NCBI GenBank assembly: GCA_018466975.1
Contig: CM031561.1
Location: forward strand, 2,976,001-3,040,000
Source: Sparassis latifolia
Taxonomy: Eukaryota; Basidiomycota; Agaricomycetes; Polyporales; Sparassidaceae
Length of the DNA: 64,000 nt
Direction of reading: 5' to 3'
Shown here: in pieces, positions 58,833 through 64,000 of the stretch
Layout of the letters: every line of letters starts with the position of its first letter
How positions within the stretch are numbered: position 1 is the first letter of the stretch
Made by a program: the position numbers and the translations under genes
Notes under the pieces: generated by a model
What the model was told of the DNA's origin: nothing
Database searches by the model: none
Seen by the model: only the letters and a program-made list of their open reading frames with translations

Positions 58833-59700
58833 GTCCATTGCACGCATGGTTGGCTGTCGGACTCTCGGAGGCAGTTCTCGAGGGAGGAATAGACTCATCG
58901 TCTGATTGACATATAATTGTTTTAATACACTGTAATGCCCTTCTCTTTTACACTGTCATGTATTTGCACTCCCGTGCAGCTCATGTCCATACGAACGCAC
59001 AATGCACACATTTCTTTTATGTTTTGAACAGCCTTCTCCGATCTGATGCAATGCCGCGAGATACTGCCAACACTGTCATCCAATAATTTGACGGATCGCT
59101 TCGCAAGATCATCTGTGTGATCTCAGAGAGTACACTGTACAAGCCCGCAGAGCTCAAGCTCTGGATATCCACCTGATCTCAGAGGCAGAGCTCTGATGAA
59201 TATTGCAGTCCCACAAGGGTTCTCGGATTTGACGATTAATCTCTCAGAGAGCTCAGTGCTATATCTAGAAATTGCCTTGGCAATATCTCCGGACATTCGG
59301 GCCCGGATCTCGCACTAAACTCTGGCATAAATGGCAGTGTAGTCACTGGCGCGTTGTAAGATCTGGATCTGGGAACGTTGTGAGATCTGGTATGTATTCA
59401 CCTTCGCTCGTAATTCTGAATATTCTCTTCTGCTACAGGCACTCGCATCTGAAGAACATCAGCGTTCGTACTGTATTTGACCAAGCCAGTTTCACGTTCT
59501 TAACTGGAAGTATTGGCTTGTTGACGCTGTGTGGTTTGACATGCTGCAGGTTTGCACTCTGCGTCGGCCTGATCGATCTTTGTGTGCCATGCGCCACCCA
59601 CGTATAAATGTGGCTCCGCGCTTCTCCCGATGTCACAAATATCACCTTCTTCTGTCCTTCCTCCTCACTGGCCGTTGGTTCAAACGATAGCGTCAGCAAT
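58833..59700. other. Intergenic region, possible right end of the mobile cassette
   Basis: No supported gene. Several repeated CTCAGAG/AGCTC words occur at 59110-59260 (GATCTCAGAGAG, GAGCTCAAGCTCTGG, TCTCAGAGAGCTCAG) and a duplicated AAGATCTGG/GAGATCTGG motif at 59358-59392. No inverted repeat matching the left side was found. Confidence 0.35.
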
Positions 59701-60037
59701 ATGTCACTCATGCAGACCCTGCCATCAGAGCTCGTCGAAGGCATTGCTCGTGCCACCTACGACGAAGGGGAAAACAAGCAGGATGTCGCGAGTTCAATGG
59801 CTACTTGCCAAGCGTTCCGCACTCCAGCAAGATCCGTGCTATGGGAGTCGTTGTCGAGCATCGTCCCGCTACTGAAGATACTCCCTGAGCACAGGTGGAA
59901 AATGGTGCAGGATAATGGGAGAAATACCTTTGTACGTCTCTATATACTCATCCGATGTTTCCGCCTGACGACAGACCTTCAGCAGCAATGGAAGGATTCA
60001 TGGGTATTTGACCGCTCCCTTACAGCACGACTCGAGG
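59701..60037 (+). pseudogene. F-box/LRR-like gene, 5' part (split by retrotransposon)
   Basis: The ATG at 59701 opens a frame starting MSLMQTLPSELVEGIAR, an F-box-like start (the LPSEL motif) that normally recruits SKP1 in SCF ubiquitin ligases. It continues ATCQAFRTPARSVLWESLSS, a typical continuation, and LTTDLQQQWKDSWVFDRSLT before being cut by the retrotransposon at 60038 within LTARLE. The reading frame resumes at 62638 on the far side. I treat the gene as broken because the element carries its own polyadenylation/LTR sequences and stops the frame after four codons. Confidence 0.75.
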
Positions 60038-60223
60038 TATAAGGCTTTTGCGGCCTTTGGTGGTCCTTAAGTCGCGGGAAATGCACTGAACCGAGTTTAT
60101 TCGGAAGGCAGGTTTTCAGCGAGTAAAGTAAAGACGAAAAACCCATCTACGCGGTTGAGCGCGTATTCAACGCCTCAGCTAACTCCGACGCCTCGACTAC
60201 TCTATTCCTCTAATATCCTTACA
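60038..60223 (-). repeat. 3' LTR of the gag-only retrotransposon
   Basis: 186 bp, four differences from the other LTR (at 60074, 60117, 60163 and 60176 by eye). It lies next to the polypurine tract at 60224-60235. Confidence 0.9.
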
Positions 60224-60496
60224 CCCTCCTCCTCCAAAGCTAGTCCGGGGGGGAGCGAAATACAGCAGGCTGTTGAACCTGCGATTTGAGTAGGGGTTTG
60301 AAGAGAACCGCCCGACGAGCGAGACAGATTGCATAATTCCCAGTTTAGGGCCGAGATTCCTGATTAACGTCAAGCACTCACGCACACTCGATGCGGATAA
60401 AGGAGCAGTGACTGCGCAGGGTGGAGGCCAGAGGCAATGGCAGCCTTAAGGTACAGCGGGGACCCACACGGATCCATTGCCGTGCGATAGGCATAT

Positions 60497-62326
60497 TTAA
60501 GCCGGGCTGCCATTGACCGCTGCAGGATTCACATCCGTCATCACCGCGTCCTGTCTGGGAACGGGTTCAGTCGGCGTGTTGCCCACAGGATCGCCGGCTA
60601 TGGTGGCATGGCCGTCCTGGGTGCTGTCAGCGGCAGTAGGGGCAATATTTGATGGTCCCGGAGCAGGATGCTCCGGCGCCGCCTCTGCATTCAGTCCGGG
60701 AAGAGTTCCGCGAGCCCAAACTGACAGTGCGTCTTGTGCCATCTGCATATTGACACCGCATTTCGCACAGTGAATTGCGACATCGCGGAGACGATAATTG
60801 TTCGACTCCGGAATAAGGTGTACATAAAGTGTGCTGGCTACAGTCACACTGGCAATGTTATCCTTGAGAAGTTGGCCCATGAATTGGTGCCAATCCTCAT
60901 CGAAGTCGGAATACTTGTCTGGCAATGGAAAATTCTCCAAGGCAATCCTCTCAGGTAATGCCTGCCCGACTTTCTTCCTGATCATCTCGCGGATAGTTTT
61001 CACACCATCACGCATGAACGAGTCGTCAACAGCGGGTAACGTATATCCCGGCTGTGGCTGTTGTTGCTGACGAGGTACACTACCACGGGGCATGCTATGT
61101 CTACCCTGTAAGTAGCTGGGACTCCGTGTTGCATGCCTGTCAAGATTACGGACAGACGGCCTCTCGGAGCTCTCGTCATCATCTCCGTCATCTCCATCCG
61201 AGCCGCTACCATGCGGACTCGAGTCGCCATCGCCATCCGGAGGACCGCCATCACCGCCTCCACCAGGGAATCCACCAGAACGGAATCCCCGACCAGAGGA
61301 GTGTGGTCCGCGACCATGCGCGGGCAAACCTTCACGATGCGGCGGGTTGTTGTTACCACCACCACCAGGTGGTTCCGGCGGCGGTGCATCACCAAATGCG
61401 GTGCGCAGCGTGGCGAAGGGCATCGCACTACCCCAATGCGCACGCATGTCTACACGGGACTCGGCCTGCTGCCAGGTCTCATTGATGCGGGCCTCGCGCT
61501 CTCGACGCCGTTGTTCTGCCCCACGCGCATCCAAAAAGCGGATTTGGCCATCGAGACGAAGGTTGTACATGGCATCCGTCTCGTTTCGGTCGCGGGGCTG
61601 GAACAGCATGTCGAGCGACCTCTCAACATAGTCGTCCGAGTTGATCGGCGGAGACTGCGGCCGATCGCCTTCAACGCCAACGGGCGGCCTCGACTGATGA
61701 GTTGCCTCGTCTGCCGCGCGAGATGAAAACTCGCGTAGCGGGGTCTCTAAGTCGTCAATCTCGGGGTTCTCCCGCTTCTTAATGTGGAGTATGGAGGAGC
61801 GAATCTTACCAATCGCCTCCTCAAAGTCCCTTTGAGCGTTCACGGCTCTAGCGCGGGTAGCATTGGCCTCACGGGTGGCCCGATTAGCATAGCTGATGGC
61901 CTGTTGGTAGGATACGTCGGACTCATTGAACCTCACCTTTATGGCAGCAAGGAGGTCCTTCGTGTCATTCCATAACTGGCTGAGCTGCGGCTCATCCATG
62001 TTAGTATCAGGTACATGGTGCTGATCACCGACCGTGTTGTCATCTGCAGCGCCTGTGCGAGCATCACGGTTGCCCGGCGTATCGACGATGCCATCGCGCT
62101 CTGATCTGCCCGATCGCGAGAGATCAGCCTCACGAGACGGATCACCGGCGTCATCATGAACGTCGGCAGGTGGTACCGGTTCATTCTTGTCAGTGGATTG
62201 GCCGCGATCATCGACGTTATCGTCGTCGTCGGTGGTGTCCTGAACGGTACTACGCCTTGTCTTCATTCCACCAACTCCAGTGGTGACGGTCACAGTGGAG
62301 CTTGTAGGGTTCCTCTTGGCTGGCAT
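60497..62326 (-). CDS. Gag-like protein of the LTR retrotransposon
   Basis: A single uninterrupted ORF of 609 codons; ATG at 62326, about 120 bp downstream of the 5' LTR. The N-terminal third is acidic and disordered (DDDDNVDDRGQSTDKNEPVP), followed by a helical region (SYANRATREANATRARAV), then RNETDAMYNLRLDGQIRFLD, a Gly/Pro-rich low-complexity stretch (GGGGDGGPPDGDG), and a folded C-terminal region (LPERIALENFPLPDKYSDFD, WHQFMGQLLKDNIASV). No zinc knuckle with retroviral spacing and no protease motif was seen. The arrangement suits a structural (gag) protein that could package the element's RNA while enzymes come from an autonomous relative. The ORF is intact, consistent with a young insertion. 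Confidence 0.8.
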   Translation of the reverse strand: MPAKRNPTSSTVTVTTGVGGMKTRRSTVQDTTDDDDNVDDRGQSTDKNEPVPPADVHDDAGDPSREADLSRSGRSERDGIVDTPGNRDARTGAADDNTVGDQHHVPDTNMDEPQLSQLWNDTKDLLAAIKVRFNESDVSYQQAISYANRATREANATRARAVNAQRDFEEAIGKIRSSILHIKKRENPEIDDLETPLREFSSRAADEATHQSRPPVGVEGDRPQSPPINSDDYVERSLDMLFQPRDRNETDAMYNLRLDGQIRFLDARGAEQRRREREARINETWQQAESRVDMRAHWGSAMPFATLRTAFGDAPPPEPPGGGGNNNPPHREGLPAHGRGPHSSGRGFRSGGFPGGGGDGGPPDGDGDSSPHGSGSDGDDGDDDESSERPSVRNLDRHATRSPSYLQGRHSMPRGSVPRQQQQPQPGYTLPAVDDSFMRDGVKTIREMIRKKVGQALPERIALENFPLPDKYSDFDEDWHQFMGQLLKDNIASVTVASTLYVHLIPESNNYRLRDVAIHCAKCGVNMQMAQDALSVWARGTLPGLNAEAAPEHPAPGPSNIAPTAADSTQDGHATIAGDPVGNTPTEPVPRQDAVMTDVNPAAVNGSPA

Positions 62327-62446
62327 GTCGACAGCGAAGGTGATAGAAGCAAGGTCTTTTCGAAGGGGTGTAGAAAAGGGGTTTGTTGCCTAGCTAGAAT
62401 AGACTTCACTAATACCGAGGTGGTATCAGCGGCGAGTGCAAAAATG

Positions 62447-62632
62447 TATAAGGCTTTTGCGGCCTTTGGTGGTCCTTAAGTCACGGGAAATGCACTGAAC
62501 CGAGTTTATTCGGAAGGCAGGTTTTCGGCGAGTAAAGTAAAGACGAAAAACCCATCTACGCGGTTGAGCGCATATTCAACGCCTCGGCTAACTCCGACGC
62601 CTCGACTACTCTATTCCTCTAATATCCTTACA
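62447..62632 (-). repeat. 5' LTR of the gag-only retrotransposon
   Basis: 186 bp; begins TGTAAGG (minus) at 62632. The sequence right after it does not start with the usual TGG of a primer-binding site; instead TGGTATCAGCGGCGAG is found on the opposite strand at 62421-62436. Confidence 0.9.
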
Positions 62633-62637
62633 CGAGG

Positions 62638-63901
62638 CCTATGCAAGGCTTGTCAAGAGGTTCAAGTGGAACAAGCAGCGAGACATCACAATCCCTTCTC
62701 TCAACGCGCTTCTCGTAAAGTGGCCCGGTGTCCTATCGAATGGCATATTCCCGCAATTGCGCTATCTGAAGTGGGAGGAGGATGAAGTCGACGATGCGCT
62801 CTCTTCCGTCTTTCTTGCATGGATTCCGGGAAAAAAACTGCAAATGATTCATCTCGGGTGGTCACAGAATGTTGGTCCCAAACATCAGGCATTGATTCTC
62901 TTTGCGCTCCAATTGATTTAGTGGTCAAATTTGGACCATTTTAGACTGCACGCAGGCTATCTACCTGACCCGACCGGCGTCGGACACCCTCTCGCACTTT
63001 CTGACAAGCGTTGTTCCACCCCGTGGCTTTCGCACGTTTGAGTGCACTTCTGCTCCCGTTGGGTACGATGGTGTCCGCGCACTGGCAAACATGCAAGACC
63101 TGCAGGTTGCGGCATTCTGGCCCAGTATCTCCGACTCGTTCGCCCCGGATAATCCACAGGAAACTGAAACAAGCTTCCCAAGTTTGCGAGAACTTCATAT
63201 CAATTCCACGGTGCTCAATGAATGTACTCTTCAGGTCCTGAAGAGTGTGAAGTCAGCAAGCATGCAGATGATCTATCTGTCGACATGTGACGGCCCTGCA
63301 CGCGCGTAGCGAAGCATCTCGTCGTGCTCTCCCGGGAGCCGTTCACCTCTAGCCTGCACCATGTGGATATTCTCAGTCCATTTCGTGACGACCCAGGCGC
63401 TCTTGAAGAGTCGTTGTACTCTATCACTGCGGAGACGTTGGAGCCACTTCTACGCATTTCCAACCTCCAAAGCTTCATCCTGCGCTGTTCCTACATAAAC
63501 GTGGACACTGCATTCCTCGCCGGGTTGGCTGAGGCCTGCAAGTGCCTCGAGAAGCTCTACTTGTATTCCGAGAAGCTGATGCCCTTCTCCTGTTTGCGCA
63601 CCGTAGTGCAACAATTTCCTCGCCTGATATCTTTCGGGTGTCATATTGACGCGAAGAACGTACCAGAGGAGCTGCCACAAAAGCCTGATGTTCCGTCTAC
63701 CCTCAGTTCCCTTTCCTTGGACGTGAGCCCCATCTCGAATAGTGAGCTGATCGCTGAAATCTGGCCGTGCTATTTCCGGAGCTTGAGCGCGTTGTGCATG
63801 TGCATAAGTCAGATGGGAAGGAAGCGTTGCTGTGGAAGGCCGTAGAGACCAGGTTTGTGCCAAACCGGTATCGCAGAGAGTATGTACCATTGCGCGTCTA
63901 G
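62638..63901 (+). pseudogene. F-box/LRR-like gene, 3' part (split by retrotransposon)
   Basis: After removal of the retrotransposon and one target-site copy, the frame from 60037 continues as AYARLVKRFKWNKQRDITIP, GIFPQLRYLKWEEDEVDDAL and SSVFLAWIPGKKLQMIHLGW, a leucine-rich profile typical of basidiomycete F-box proteins. The frame then breaks (about 62910-62945; an intron or mutation), resumes as IYLTRPASDTLSHFLTSVVP and ANMQDLQVAAFWPSISDSFA to a stop at 63307, and continues in SLYSITAETLEPLLRISNLQ and GLAEACKCLEKLYLYSEKLM. A further shift near 63765 leads to FPELERVVHVHKSDGKEALL and a natural-looking end EYVPLRV with the stop at 63899-63901. Some breaks may be introns; the insertion alone disables the gene. 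Confidence 0.65.
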
Positions 63902-64000
63902 GATTCGTAGGGATGCCTCGCCGATGGGTTGATATGTTCGTTCTTTGTCCTGATACGCATTTACGCCCCCGTTGTTCCCGTATGTCTCGTCTGAGTGGGC
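63902..64000. other. Right edge of window, non-coding
   Basis: Presumed 3' flank of the split F-box gene; nothing recognised. Confidence 0.4.

Larger units (their letters stand above)
60038..62632 (-). mobile_element. Complete LTR retrotransposon with a single gag-like ORF
   Basis: Two 186-bp direct repeats (60038-60223 and 62447-62632) differ at four positions. Read on minus they begin TGTAAGGATATTAGAGG and end CCTTATA. The 5-bp sequence CGAGG flanks both ends (60033-60037 and 62633-62637), a target duplication. A polypurine tract GGAGGAGGAGGG on minus (60224-60235) directly precedes the 3' LTR, fixing the orientation. The interior (about 2.2 kb) holds only the 609-codon ORF at 60497-62326; protease, reverse transcriptase, RNase H and integrase are absent. 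It is therefore a non-autonomous element, inserted recently enough to keep about 98% LTR identity. Confidence 0.92.

Overview
The window reads as nuclear DNA of a filamentous basidiomycete, most likely an Agaricomycete. The evidence is many short introns (about 50-65 bp, GT..AG, CTNAC-like branch points), orthologues of fungal housekeeping genes (a CHS7-type chitin synthase chaperone, a VPS74/GOLPH3 homologue, a heterotrimeric G-alpha), an expanded BTB/POZ family, and Ty3/gypsy, chromovirus and Ty1/copia elements. No species can be named from the sequence alone.

Layout. About 0-23 kb is a repeat compartment with no intact host gene. It holds three foldback elements with long terminal inverted repeats (109-1526, 3897-4635, 6435-6864), a degenerate coiled-coil coding region, a Ty3/gypsy copy that has lost reverse transcriptase and RNase H, a tRNA-derived SINE-like unit, a broken PSF1 (GINS) fragment, a chromovirus integrase/chromodomain fragment, a retroelement gag-like remnant, about 4 kb of AT-rich degenerate tandem repeats, a large nested palindromic satellite (about 16.5-20.1 kb), an array of GGCCGTCC..GGACGGCC palindromes (20.1-21.6 kb), and a Ty1/copia gag with its 5' LTR. 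Two segments of a few hundred bases, inside the PSF1 fragment and inside the chromovirus integrase, look inverted in place.

About 23-51.6 kb is gene-bearing: a Cys-rich ORF, a divergent G-alpha, a proline-rich EH-like protein, three BTB proteins (30.8, 48.8 and 50.5 kb), a CHS7 homologue that lacks one base in exon 3, a conserved unknown protein, and a VPS74 homologue with an unusually long first intron. Between them are stretches (about 32-35.7 and 40.3-46.2 kb) where no gene model could be supported.

About 51.6-64 kb is a mobile-element neighbourhood next to an F-box gene. A divergently transcribed pair (a very large repeat-family protein on minus and a 329-residue, seven-exon partner on plus) looks like one mobile cassette. 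An F-box/LRR-like gene starting at 59701 is split by a complete 2595-bp LTR retrotransposon (60038-62632) with 186-bp LTRs, a 5-bp target duplication and a single gag-like ORF.

Exon boundaries are inferred by eye from splice signals, reading frame and family similarity. Family assignments are recognition from memory, not database searches.
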